Shown: piece after piece, positions 23,247-35,047 of the stretch
Position numbering within the stretch: position 1 is the stretch's first letter
How the letters are laid out: each line of letters opens with the position of its first letter
Source of the DNA: Aquatica leii
Lineage: Eukaryota > Arthropoda > Insecta > Coleoptera > Lampyridae
DNA: 64,000 nt
Reading direction: 5' to 3'
NCBI GenBank assembly: GCA_035610365.1
Contig: CM069438.1
Span: 32,233,869-32,297,868 of the forward strand
The notes under the pieces: model-generated
What the model saw: only the letters and a program-made list of their open reading frames with translations
What the model was told of the DNA's origin: nothing
Database searches by the model: none
Program-made: the position numbers and the translations under genes

Positions 23247-24617
23247 TTAACCTTCTTCGAACCAAGGGTCAATTTGTTACGTAGAAACCCAAGACGGGGT
23301 GCACATGCACCCCTCATAAAAAACAATTTTCGTTAACAAATTTGCGCAAAATCTTTTGGCTGTTGTTAGTAAAGACAGTGTGAATATTTAAAACAATTTA
23401 ATGTTTGCATAAAATACAAAATAAAAATAACATAACTTTTTATAAAAAAACTAATGAATGATATTGTGTAGGGAATTGTTTTCCTATTGTTCCTCTGTAC
23501 ATGGGTTGCATATTTTCTTTGTAATAGCGGTGCTATGTTCTGACAAACGTTTTGCATATGCTGCAAGTGGTGCGAACTTTTCTGTCTCGTTTACGTGCAC
23601 AAGCGAAGCACCTTCCTTGCTTTGCGCTCTCCTAAATCTTCAATTGCAGTAGCCCGGCGGTTTTCTTTTTGCTCCAAATCTGGAACCAACATTGTCATAT
23701 AACTCATTACTCTTGTACTTAACCCTGCAGTGTTTTTACTCCTCCGTTTTACATAAAAAATAATGAGTGTTTTTACTAATTCAAGTAAAAAGATCTTTCT
23801 GCGATCTGATCTTTGTTTCTGCCAGTCTGGAAACTTAGTTGTCCATAATGCAAACGCATTTAAGTCTCCAATGTTCAAGAAGTTTGCAAAGGTAACCATA
23901 GGCCATGCGGTTACACTTCCTTTTGGTTGTATATTCCTTGGCCATCATATCAATCGTGTCTACACCTCCTTTGGTAGCAATAATTGTAATGTAAAATAAT
24001 GTGCGGCTTTTTATGTTCTTCTTCGACAGCTATTTTATTGTCATGGTGTTCCGTAGATAAAAGTATGACAACTCTTCTTTTTTCTGGCACTTACAAAACT
24101 AAGGTATGCTTATCTGTGAAGCAAAACTGACTGGAAAACTTTTCTTTCTGTGCCGTTGGTAATAACTGATGAAGAATGTAAGCTTTGTTCTTGCGTAACG
24201 TTCCGCAAAGAGTGAGTTGCTTTTCCAACAAACAGTCTGTTAATGGCAAACTAGTAAAAAACTTGTCTGTTGTTATCCCATGACCTTTAGGCAAATGGTT
24301 CACTAAGTCAAGAACCACTCTCTTCCCTTGTTCCTTGTCAGGCTGTGGTCCAATTTTTCCTAAATACACTTGCAAATTGTGGACATAAGCAATTTCAGTA
24401 TCGGCAAGTAGCCAGTGTTTTAGGCCATACTTATCTGGCTTACTTTTCATATATACCCTGAATGTCGCCTTTTCTCGGAAAGCAACAAGTTGTTCGTCTA
24501 TGCAGAGGTGTGAAGATGGATTCATAGCAATTTTGCATTTATCAACAAAGATATCTGCAATATCTCTTATTGCAGCTAATTTATCAGTTGATTCTTCTCG
24601 TCTGAGAACAGATTTTA
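23247..24617 (-). mobile_element. piggyBac-type transposon relic
   Basis: The minus strand carries the 3' two-thirds of a piggyBac transposase (24617-23470). Downstream, a TTAACC motif at 23247-23252 could be its terminus, since piggyBac elements insert at TTAA. The 5' end and the N-terminal part of the gene are missing, replaced by the gypsy fragment at 24618. Confidence 0.65.
23470..24617 (-). pseudogene. piggyBac transposase, partial and broken
   Basis: A conserved lead-in (DKLAAIRDIADIFVDKC) precedes the catalytic domain: SSHLCIDEQLVAFREK with the first Asp, then FRVYMKSKPDKYGLKHWLL, then GITTDKFFTSLPL with the second Asp, and GTLRKNKAY (24525-24130). The frame is then lost. A second block (23899-23591) holds the later core, with NAFALWTTKFPDW and RRKIFLLELVKTLI. 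After it a Cys-rich tail (C-x2-C spacing, about 23600-23490) matches the RING-like C-terminal domain of piggyBac transposases. The missing middle part should hold the third catalytic Asp. Confidence 0.82.
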
Positions 24618-25470
24618 TCAGTAAGTGACACCTTGCCGTTGGATAAAATGGCTGCCATTGCGGATAAAATCAGGGAAGTAAACGACAGCGCGTGTACAGG
24701 TATCGCCGCCATTACAACAACGATATCCCCACCGTCAGTTTCTTTTGCATCCGCGCACGCAGAAACGGCAGCGCAGCAAACCGCCCCACCTACCCACTTT
24801 TCCATCTTGACGTTGGAGCGTAAAGTCGAAGAGCTTACGAAGATTGTCGAGCAGATGAATCGCAACGGAGCGCGCAGACGAGGAAAAAGTCAAACGCGAT
24901 ACCGGTCACGCAGCAAATCCGCACAGCCGGACGTTTGTTTTTATCACCGTCGTTTTGGTGGTCGAGCTAATAGATGCACTCAACTCTGTGCGTTCCTGAC
25001 GAAACAGGAAAACTAAGAGGTCGATCGCTGAATGAGGCGTTCAGTGACGGATCCCGCAGCAGCCGCCTCTTTATAACAAGACAAAACGACGGGAACGCGA
25101 TTTTTAATCGACACCGGTGCTGACGTTTCAGTGATACCCGCGAAAGCAAAGAGACCCTAGTGCCGTGTCGGATTTCCGTTTGTACGCCGCTAATGGTTCT
25201 ACGATAGACACTTACGGGACTGAGTTGTTATGTTTAAACTTCGGGTTACGTCGACCGTACAAGTGGAAATTTTACGTAGCACACGTGCCGCGCCCTATAA
25301 TCGGTGCAGATTTTTTAAACCACCTCACGGTCTCCTGGTGGATTTGCGAAACAATCGCCTAATTGATACGACCACTAAACTGTACGTGTCTACATTGTCT
25401 GCAACTAGCAGCGCGGTAACATCAGTCTCGACAATATGCGAAACCAGCAAAACGCGTGTTTTAATTAAAT
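24618..25470 (+). pseudogene. Ty3/gypsy gag end and protease fragment
   Basis: The fragment begins within the Gag C-terminal half (LDKMAAIADKIREV at 24642-24683). It goes on with a basic linker and a Cys/His motif (CFYHRRFGGRANRC, then C, about 24940-25000). A frameshift precedes the protease: FLIDTGADVSVIPA (about 25108-25145), FRLYAANGSTIDTYG and PRPIIGADFL (25170-25310), then LLVDLRNNRLID in another frame. After the protease the sequence passes directly into the LTR at about 25471, so RT, RNase H and integrase are deleted. Confidence 0.8.
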
Positions 25471-25670
25471 CTACGAAGTACGTGACTTTAGTGTAAACAA
25501 GTTTATCTTTATCTTCGTGTGAGTGATATAAATTATAGTGTAAGTGTTTTTATTAAATATTATTAGATTTAATTAGTTCGGTTAATTTAAAAGTGTACAT
25601 ATTTCTAGTATAAGTAAAAATATTTTTAGCAGTTTAAATAAATTAGTAGTTAATAATAAAATTCGCAACA
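25471..25670 (+). mobile_element. 3' part of a gypsy LTR
   Basis: Two hundred bases ending AATTCGCAACA match the last 200 bases of the solo LTR at 58-532 (read on its minus strand), including TTTAATTAGTTCGGTTAATT and GTGTAAACAAG. The front of this LTR is missing. It identifies the solo LTR family as the one that carries the adjacent Gag/protease. Confidence 0.7.
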
Positions 25671-25875
25671 CTATATGATGTTGAGTGCGCTTTGGATGGG
25701 TATTATGCGTGTCCTTTAATACCCGTACCATATCCAAAGTAGGTACTGCAAAAGAGTTGTAGGCAGTGCCGGGACCGAAACATTTAAGCGTTAGTTGAAC
25801 TAGTTGATAATAAGATGAGATTAGATAAACTGTTAAATGTTGGTATGATAATTATTATAATAATTTTGCACCCAA

Positions 25876-28800
25876 CCCAATAAACACAGAAAGTCCGGCA
25901 GTGTACAATGCCATTACAGCGATTAAAGGCAAAATGCGTTTATGGTTTTTGTAGTGCATAAAAAGTACACATTATGTAAGTAAATCCCAATACTAAAAAC
26001 AACGTAACGATATAGTGCGTTTTCAATATTGCTTATCATCTACTTATTCTACGGCGTACACGATACGCATCTGCTACGCATTTTGCCATCACGTTTAAAA
26101 CACATTTTTATTAGCAGATTATTCGATTTTGTTCGGTTCTCGTCGCCGTCACCGTGAAGTAGCTCGTAGCTCTTCCCCTACCCTTGCTTTCGTCACTTTT
26201 GTTTAGCTTTAGCCACAAAATCTTGTATTTATCGTATGCAAACCATTTTGTGCTTTAAAATTTAGAAAAAATGTGTTTGTTTTTCATTATTTAGGAAGGA
26301 TTAACAAAATAAGTAAGTATTAAATTCAAATATAACCGATATTATTTCTTAATAATAAATATATAACCTAAAAACTAACACGATTTCGCGCAAACATAAA
26401 GTGACTTTGGAATTTGTAGTTGACGGGATGTTAGTTTGTGAGTTATCTACAATTTCCCAATTCATTATTCTTATTGCCGAGTTGTATTTATTTGAAATTT
26501 TTTTAAGTCGATTCAATCTACTTTGTTGGATGAAAAGATGCAGCAAACGAGACATGTTTTAACCAAGTAATTGGTTTGGATCAAGCAAAACAAATTTGTA
26601 AAAATATTTTAAATTTAATTTATGGTAAGAGGCTTCACAGTATTTTATAGTTTATAGTTTAAAACTTAAAGCATTAACTTTATATGTATATTAACGTAAT
26701 GTGATTTCAAGTGCATTACTGCCAAACTCGACTTTGGTGTTGTATTTTATTTCACGACTATTTACAAAGCAATTCTTTATAATTAGTTCAAAAACTTCAT
26801 AATTTAGTTTAGAAATTGCTAAAAAAGTGCATAAGTTATTTGAGTAGCATTACAATGTAATTTTTATTTTACAGTATCCATAAGAAAAAATTCAAATTGT
26901 GGTGCAGCTTTACAACACGCAATAAACACCAGGAGTAGTGGGTACGAAAGACGCCAATAAACATAAGCACAGAATGAATGTAAGTAGGTTTTTTATATTT
27001 TTTTAATTTTTTTTAGTACATATGTGGACATTGCATGTTAAGTTTCCAAATTGTTTTATTAATTAATTAAATTAACAATGATAATACCATTCCCAGTAAA
27101 CACACGACGTCCCAGGGACGTTCGTTTTATGTCCAAATGATGTCTTTACATCACGGGCTTTAAAACGGACCTGTATAGGATGTCTTTAATAGGACGTCCT
27201 CAGGATCTCAATGAAGAACGTACAATGGGATGTCCTATGCGGGAAAAAACAAATGCAAACTGAGTGCGCGTGTCCACTTTCCTTCTTGTTCTCTGGTGCC
27301 TACTCAACATCCGTACGCTCCTTTGGTATATCAAAGTGGTACACTCTGTTTGCACCGTTTGCACTCTGCATTTGTTTTTAGTTGTGTTCTGACTACTTTA
27401 TTTATCTGTTCTTTATTTTATTATCTAACGTTTTTTGGGTGTTTTAGTGCACAAACAAATTTATTTGGTAAGTTTTTGGTACGTTGTATTTATTTGTAAT
27501 GTATAAAAATCATCATTTATAATTATTATTTTGAATTACTAAAAATTAATAGAAGTTTATTGAAATTAAAAGATCACAATTATTAACAATGGTGATTTAA
27601 AACCCCATCTCGCGCGCATACCTATGCGGTTAATTGAAAATATTTATGTTAGGTAAAAAAAAAATATTTACTCAAAAAATTATTTAAAAAATGTTTTCTT
27701 TGCATTAAAGGTTTAAAAGTGTGACATTATCTCACGACTTTTATCGTCGCGATTCACAATAAGTCATCCAAAAATGTCAACATGACCGATAAGGCACAAA
27801 ATCGCTAATCTAACTAAGAAGCTATAACGTTATCGCGTTCTTGGTATTCATAGTTATGATTAGTGTGCGTATTCTCGTAGTTAAAAATAATTTTGTTTTT
27901 ATCACATTCCTCTGATAAAATGTAAATGCGAAACGTATAAAAATCCTTAATGAATTTGCAAAACTGACTCGTTTACAAAATCTTTTTTAAAAAACGATTT
28001 AAATAATTTTTAACTGGTTATAATCGATCATCTCTTATGATTTAATCAATAATAGAATCGTCAAAAAGATCAATTCTTTAATTTAGAAAAATGTAAATTC
28101 TGATTACATAGAAATATCAAAATAAGCTTTTTGTATTAACTTTTTTATCGACTCTACATGACGATTACCATCTCTTATGTAGTTGCATTGTTTCAGGCGC
28201 CACTTAAAAAAATCAGGAAGAAAGTATAAAAAACTCGCTAAGGAGGGCCAAAGAACGCCGGGATCGAAAAGATAAAAAAATGAAATAATCTAAATTTATT
28301 TTATTTGAATATAATTTGAATTATTATTTAAAAATATAATTTTATGTAATAAAAATTTGTATTTTATTTGATAAAGTGATTTTTTATTAAAAATATAATA
28401 TACATATATATAGTACATATCCTACAGCCATCTAAAAGGGACGTCCCGTTGCGGATACGCAAAGATGTCCTATAAGGACATCGTAGGGATGCACACACTT
28501 GTGACAAAAGAACATCCCATGAATGTCCCTTGGACGTACACAGAACCAAAATGGGATGACTTTGGAACATTCAGTGATCCGTAAAATCATGTCCTCGGGA
28601 CATCCTTGTGTTTGATGGGTTGTATGCATTTAATTTGTGTTAAGTTGTTAACATTGCCAATGCTTTTAAAATTGTGCACTATTTATGTGATGGCAAAGTA
28701 CATATTATATTGCACAAATTTCACTGGCATTCTGCATTTAACTTGTATTAATATACGTAACTTGCCGATATTGGTTGGATGCAATTTCTGCATTGGCAAG

Positions 28801-28919
28801 ATTCATCCGGCAATATATCGGCCGATGTGACACCTGATGGTTACCGGCAGTGTACTTCATTTTAGTACATTGCCAGCATTCTAAGTACAGTACAGATCCA
28901 TTGATTTGTGTTTATTGGG
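25876..28919. mobile_element. Outer TIR element E with element B nested inside
   Basis: Exact 13-bp terminal inverted repeats, CCCAATAAACACA at 25876-25888 and its reverse complement at 28907-28919, enclose 3.0 kb. About 1.5 kb of that is the nested copy B (27092-28619), leaving roughly 1.5 kb of E. Subterminal GGCAGTGTAC and ATTGCC/GGCAAT motifs recur near both ends. No transposase gene is seen. Some adjacent E sequence (25890-27091) is simply AT-rich and unassigned. No clear target duplication. Confidence 0.6.
27092..28619 (-). mobile_element. TIR element copy B (1528 bp), inverted relative to copy A
   Basis: The ends are CCCAGTAAACACACGACG on the left and CTTGTGTTTGATGGG on the right. The whole length matches copy A (20057-21741) in reverse orientation, including the GTCC/GGAC-rich subterminal blocks and the AT-rich middle. 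It is nested in element E. No transposase is encoded. Confidence 0.78.
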
Positions 28920-29752
28920 ATGTATATTAATATGCATCTGATTTCTCCTTTATTTCAGTAAAAAATGACAAAAGTATCAAAATAGTAAATCATATACTTA
29001 GGTTTGCTTAAAGTTAGCGATAAAATTGTATATAAAAATTATATCATAACGTCCTCACATTACTAAAAAAATCAGACAACAATATTGTGATGTAACCTAC
29101 TCGCGTTTGAAAATTAAAACCCGCAAAAAAACAAAAGCAGCTACATCTCGCTGTGGCTGTGATTGTCAAGCTACCCCACTCCCCCTGCCAACATTGTATT
29201 AAGTTCGTTATACACTGCTTTCTCTCGATATGCGGAAATGCTGTAGTTGGTTAAATAAAACACACAATAAAAATAATAAATCTTGATTTTTATTCGAGTT
29301 AAACTTTGACCGAAATTTCGCCTGTTCGGTGGAACCCGCAGTAGGAGGAGAAGAACAGAGCGGAGAAACCCCTCCGGTACTCTAACTGAATGTAAATGCA
29401 AGATCATTACATAGTTTAGGTTGATAAAGCAATCGGCTTGTAATCAAAACTATTAACACACGTCGTAATGCAAGGACATCTCAAACTACAGTAAGTTAGA
29501 CAAATAAACAGACCTAATAACAGATTTAAATACCAACACATATAAACACGTTCACAAATATCATTATAAACTGAAGATGTGTTATATAATCGGCGCCCCC
29601 GCCAATGGGTACTGGGGTCCTGGTTACGAATTAATCCAGCTAAAGTTGAAAGTTTGGAACAAGTAAGGCCCGAAACATATATACATATGTATATATAAAA
29701 TCAGTAATACAAATAATAAAAGTTATACATAAAACAACTAAACGAAAATGTA
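28920..29752. other. Intergenic, no gene seen
   Basis: AT-rich sequence. A TCGGCGCCCCCGCC motif near 29590 has the look of a primer-binding region, and the stretch before it (29160-29400) could be an LTR. No matching partner or pol sequence was found. Confidence 0.4.
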
Positions 29753-29885
29753 GGTTCCCATAACATGGAAGCAACCTACGGCGACTAGAAAACACACAAA
29801 TGTGCGAGGTCCCATAGCATGGAAGCAACTTGCGCCATTACACAACAAAATACAGGGTCCCATAGCATGAGAGCAACCTGCGGCC
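29753..29885 (+). repeat. Three spaced copies of a 30-bp repeat
   Basis: GGTCCCATAGCATGGAAGCA-type units occur at 29753-29782, 29808-29837 and 29856-29885, with unrelated spacers of 25 and 18 bp. Each ends AACCTGCGGC or similar. The minus strand gives a repeated LLPCYGT peptide, but no convincing gene. Function unknown. Confidence 0.75.
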
Positions 29886-30871
29886 GTTCGTCGATGTCCA
29901 ACCACGGTAAAAAATATTAGATTTACATTCTAGAAAGCAACCCAACAAACATGTAAGTATTGGCTGACTGGCGGTATTATGCTGGTAAAACGTAGGATGC
30001 AGAAAGCTAATGCTGTGCCAATGCTGTACCAATGCATGCTAAACTATACAAAATTTGATGTGCCGCTTGGTTACTGGCCCATTAACGTCCATCCAGAATT
30101 TCGGCTGGTTGCCTAGTTTATAGTTTGCAATGAATAACTGAATGTGCTGTTAGTAACTTTCTTGGCATAGTATTATTAAATAAAAATGTTGGCGTCTTGT
30201 TTTCGTTATGGTTTTCGTGCATTTACCTGAGCTAACCTCAAAATTTGAGTTGTTAAAACCAGTTAAAACAAATAATTGTTTGTGTGTAATTGTGTGAAGG
30301 AAGCAATAAATCATTTATATTAAGTTCGGTGATCATAAACAACTTAACAAAGTTAGTAATTAGATAAGTTCCATTATTTGTATATAACTATTTATTTGAG
30401 CTTTGCAAGTCAATAACTACAATAAAACATACTGGTGCTAAAAACAATAATAGCAAACTAACATACTTTAAAAATAAAAACAAGTGAACTGTTTATCATC
30501 ACCTTAAACGCAATGTAGAAAATATAATCAGAGTAAGATTTCAATGTAAGCGAAATCATAAAAGTACCGATCAGTCCTCTTGGTCTATACTGTGCAGAAT
30601 ACAAAACTATTTAGAAAAACAGTCATTTTTAATGTTGGATGCTACGAATTTAAATTACATTTCAAACAATCGTTTACGACATGTCAATTCAGTAATTTTA
30701 AGTTTAAATTAACAGTTAGTGAAAAACCTAGTTTAATAAACCTAAAACGTACATATAAAAACGATTAAATATTGACAAAATGGAATTGGCCGCCAATGCG
30801 TTTGCTTTATCAAAACAAAGAAAACTTAACGTTTTAATAACGCTGAGATTTTAATGCAAAGTGCTGACTAA
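29886..30871. other. Intergenic, possible TIR element end
   Basis: CCCAACAAACATG at 29941-29953 resembles the CCCARYAAACACA ends, and several ATGCTGTGCCAATGC-like motifs follow. No partner end was identified. The rest is AT-rich and shows no gene. Confidence 0.35.
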
Positions 30872-31269
30872 TTAACGCACGACACTGACCGTTTACACAA
30901 TTTATTTGCATAAAATATCTCAATCTGTCCCTTTTTAGAAGTTAAGTCAACTTATATCCGGTGCCGCCGACATGTTTTGCACGTAAATCTTTTTCTATTC
31001 ATTTTGGCACAAGCAATTTAATTTTTTTTAAATTAAATTTACCATTTGTAAAAAAAATCAAATCATTTTTAACATAATAGTTTTTAATAACCCAAATAAT
31101 TATATAAAACGTTTGAATATTCTAAGCTAAAGCTACGTTTAAGTAAAAGTAGTTTTGAAATCAAAAGTTGTTGCACACTAATAATTACATCGCAATTAGT
31201 TTTAAAATCGCCTTAGTAACAAATATGTGCCTTTCTTTTTATGCTTAACTAAACTATAGTGATAAATAA

Positions 31270-31421
31270 ATTAAGTGTGTTTACACATGAATTTTTAAAA
31301 CAGACTTGTTGGTACTGTAGTAATCACATATATTGCGTTTATATGGTTTTCGCCAGCAGGCTGGCGCATATAAATATTTAAGTTTCCTAACTCGCTCCTG
31401 CAGTAATCACATATATTGCAA
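31270..31421 (-). pseudogene. Decayed C-terminal fingers of copy 3
   Basis: The minus strand continues the finger pattern (TGCAATATATGTGATTACTG twice) behind the stop at 31422, with the same shortened linker as copy 1. Fewer relic fingers remain than after copy 1; a stretch between the two motifs is deleted. Confidence 0.7.
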
Positions 31422-33585
31422 TTATGATTTTTCACCACTATGTCTACGCATATGTTGTTTTACACTGGATTTGTAGATACTGCAGTAGTCACATATATTG
31501 CATTTAAATGGTTTTTCACCAGTGTGCTTCTGCAAGTGTATTTTTAAATACCACATGGTGGTACAACTGTAATCACATACATTGCACTTAAATGGTTTGT
31601 CACCACTGTGCTTATGTATATGCATTTTTAAATTTTTCAAATTATTGGTACAGTAATCACATGTATTGCATTTAAAGGGTTTCTCACCAGTATGTCGATT
31701 CATATGTCTTTCTAAATTGCCTTTGTAGATACTGGAGAAGTCACATATATTGCATTTAAATGGTTTTTCACCAGTGTGCTTACACATATGTGCTCTTAAA
31801 GTCAATTTGGTGGTACAGCAGTAATCACATATATTGCATTTAAATGGTTTTTCACCACTGTGCTTATGCATATGTAAGTTTAAATGTCCTATCTGGTTGC
31901 TACAGTAATCACATATATTGCATTTAAATGGTTTTTCACTAGTGTGCTTACGTATATGCTTTTTTAAAACTTGTTTAGTAGTGCAGCAGTGATCACATAT
32001 ATTGCATTTAAAGGGTTTCTCACCAGTATGTCGATTCATATGTTTTTCTAAATTGCCTTTGTAGATACTTGAGAAGTCACATATATTGCATTTAAATGGT
32101 TTTTCACTAGTGTGCTTACGTATATGCTTTTTTAAAACTTGTTTAGTAGTGCAGCAGTGATCACATATATTGCATTTAAAGGGTTTCTCACCAGTATGTC
32201 GATTCATATGTTTTTCTAAATTGCCTTTGTAGATACTTGAGAAGTCACATATATTGCATTTAAATGGTTTTTCAGCAGTGTGCTTCTGCAAGTGTATTTT
32301 TAAATACCACATGGTGGTACAACTGTAATCACATACATTGCACTTAAATGGTTTGTCAGCACTGTGCTTATGTATATGCTTTTTTAAAGTTCTCACATCA
32401 TTGGTACAGTAATCACATATATTGCATTTAAATGGTTTGTCACCACTATGGTTACGTATATGCACTTTTAAATATCTCAAATCATAGGTACAGTAATCAC
32501 ATATATTGCATTTAAGGGGTTTCTCACCAGTATGTCGATGCATATGTTTTTCTAAATTGCGTTTGTAAATACTGGAGAAGTCACATATATTGCATTTGAA
32601 TGGTTTTTCATCAGTGTGCTGCCACAAGTGGATTTTTAAAGCTCGCTTCGATGTAGTACAGCAATCACATATATTGCATTTATATGGTTTTTCGCCAGTG
32701 TGTCGCCGCAAATGCCTTTGTAAATTCGACATGGTGCTACCGCGGTAATCACATATACTGCATTTAAATGCTTTTTCATCAGTATGCTGACGCATATGTA
32801 CATTTAAACTTCCTAATTGGCTGCTACAGTAATCACATGTATTGCATTTAAATGGTTTCTCGCCAGTGTGTCGCCGCAAATGCGTTTGTAAATTCGACAA
32901 GGTGGTAGCGCAGTAATCACATATACTGCATTTAAATGGTTTTTCTTCAGTATGCTGACGCATATGAACATTTAAATTTCCTATCTGGCTGCTAGAGTAA
33001 TCACATATATTGCATTTAAATGGTTTGTCACCAGTGTGCTTACGTATATGGATTTTTAAATTGCTCATATATTTGCTAGAGTAATCACATTCATTGCATT
33101 TAAACGGTCTATCACCAGTATACTTAAGCATATGTTTGTTTAAACTCGTCTTGGTGACACTACAGTAATTGAGTATATTGCATTCATCAGTACTGATTTC
33201 CGAACAGTCATTGCTGATAATTTGCAAATCTGAAAGTTTATCTGTATTGTTCTCGTCAAGCAATTCCTCTTTAATTGCTGCTGGTTGTCGTAAATTTCTT
33301 ATAGTTGTTTCAGTTTGTATACCGAGTTGTTTAAATTCATATATTTCTTCAATTGTAATCTTACATCTATTACAAGCAATTGGGTTAGGTGTGATATTTA
33401 GATCCTATAAGGAGGTTAATGTTAGTCAATAAAATCTATCCAGTTGTACTTACAATTTCAGGCAGAAAATACAACAACTTGGATTGTAGCTTGAACTCAT
33501 TGTCATTGTTGAGAAAGTAATACTGCTCGTTTTCCACTATTTCTAGTAAACAAATTCGACAAGTGTTGGTGGTCTTTTCTCTCAT
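31422..33585 (-). CDS. ZAD-C2H2 zinc-finger protein, copy 3 (704 aa, two exons)
   Basis: Exon 1 is 33585-33454 (44 codons, starts MREK where the other copies have MGEK; CRIC at residues 9-12). The intron is 33453-33405 (49 bp, phase 0). Exon 2 is 33404-31422, with the second ZAD pair CNRC, a degenerate finger and 20 canonical fingers, the longest array here. Fingers 11-12 and 13-14 are an identical-looking two-finger block repeated at a 168-bp period (about 31930-32265). The N-terminal fingers match those of copy 1 one for one. The frame ends HSGEKS at the same broken linker as copy 1. It is intact, so it is the best candidate for a working member of the family. DNA target unknown. Confidence 0.9.
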
Positions 33586-34032
33586 ATTTGCGTATATACG
33601 TTAATCTATGACGTATTAATCGAGTACTTAAGATTATATCACAGATCAGCAGATTACAAATATTGCTGTGTTGCTCAAAACTAACTCAAAGCTCAAGCCT
33701 TAAGGGGAGAGTGGGGGGAGTGGGTAAGTGTAAAAGTAAGTTTATATTAGTTTGAATTTTTTATTTAAGTTTAAGAAAGCACTTGTTTAAATGGGATACT
33801 TTTTTTTGAAACTAAATGAATATAAACGCGTTTTCAGTGCTTTCCACGCTTTCCACAAAGCTACATTTCGTGCGCAAATAAGATTAACTTTAATCTTAAT
33901 TAATCCAAAATTGTCTTACTAAATGATGTTTATATTAATGTCCTATCAAAAGTATGATTAATTAGATTGATTAGACTGTTTGTTTTTAATTATATCAAAT
34001 AGTAACAAATTCTAATGAATTTTAAGAATTAA

Positions 34033-34886
34033 CCGTAGTTATTTTCTTTGCAGTGATGCCAATCTCGAAAATTAAAAATATCCACACAGTACTTCGAAAA
34101 TATCCGCTGAGAGTGCCATCTGCAAAGATAATAGTTCACGATAACTTTGTTAGTTAATTAATAAACCCACATAAAACCAATAAGTACAAGCGTACGCTAT
34201 ATATTTTTGTCATTATTTATAAACCATTCATTATTCTGGAGTTTACGTTCTCTAATAATAATGAAATTCAACTTATTCCTACTTTTATTTTTAAATAATT
34301 TATACAATGTGAAAATATTCACTTGCATTCAAGTGTGTTGGGTATAGATAAATTATGCGAGGCTACGTTAATTCCATTGAGTTATAATAGTTAATTTTCA
34401 CATAAGCATGACCTTGAGATTTCACAACTGAAATTAATGGCGGCAAATTCAAATTAATAGCACGATTTCATGTGTTATTTATCAACTCGAATGGCGGCAA
34501 ATTCAAAAGTTTTTCAACTGAAATGGCGGCTAGTTCAAATTAATGAGTAATAGTCAAAACACAAATGTAAAATTTAAAAACATGATATAATTCATACACC
34601 TACTGTAATTTATTGAATACTCTTAAAAAACGTTTATAAAAATTTATTTTAAAGACATCTCGTTGCGCTTGTTAATGTGCATATGTTTGTTAACTAATTA
34701 TAAGTAAATTAATATTTTATGCTTTATGTAGATGTTCACCTTTCAATTAATCTTTTTAATAGTTTTGCTTATGAGAGCTTTCGAATTGTTTCTTGTTCTT
34801 TCTCTCTTTTCAAAAAGAGTTCCTGGTTGTTACGATGAATCCGAGATCTGAGATTGTTTTCTCATGTATGTGAGTAACATACTTGT
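34033..34886. other. Intergenic, no gene seen
   Basis: AT-rich sequence. Three short ATGGCGGC(A/T)A(A/G)TTCAAA-like motifs (34436, 34491, 34522) recur within 100 bp. Nothing else is recognisable. Confidence 0.45.
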
Positions 34887-34924
34887 ACTAACATTAGAAT
34901 GTTTTCCGGGTTTGGACCGTGTCA

Positions 34925-34985
34925 TAGTTGCAACCGAAGCTGCCAACGTTTCGCCCACTTTCGTAAGGGGCTTCATCAGGGCGTG
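34925..34985 (-). ncRNA. Hammerhead-ribozyme-like motif, left arm
   Basis: Minus-strand copy of the motif at 35751-35812: CTGATGA at 34979-34973, a GCCC/GGGC helix, then GAAA (34952-34949) and a GTTG/CAAC hairpin. Penelope-like elements are known to carry hammerhead ribozymes in their terminal repeats. One extra A after CTGATGA departs from the consensus, so activity is doubtful. Confidence 0.45.
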
Positions 34986-35047
34986 AGATAAATCGCAAAA
35001 CTCAAACAAGCAATCGAAATCTAACTAAGAACTTCTCAAAAGTTAGG

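Larger units (their letters stand above)
30872..34032 (-). repeat. Duplicated zinc-finger unit 3
   Basis: This unit is co-linear with unit 1 from about GTAAGTCAACTTATATCCGG through the gene to the AAGAATTAA at 34032. Its outermost 3' flank (30872-30940) matches unit 4 at about 42565-42630. Part of the 3' flank present in units 1 and 4 (the AACCCTTATTGGTTGATT region) is deleted here. Confidence 0.72.

Noticed and set aside
23458-25149. Several open frames opposite the piggyBac and gypsy fragments
   Set aside because: They overlap recognised pseudogenes on the other strand and contain no motifs.
20057-28619. A giant inverted repeat that might form a hairpin or amplification palindrome
   Set aside because: The arms are two separate insertions of one TIR element in opposite directions, one nested in another element; nothing links them functionally.
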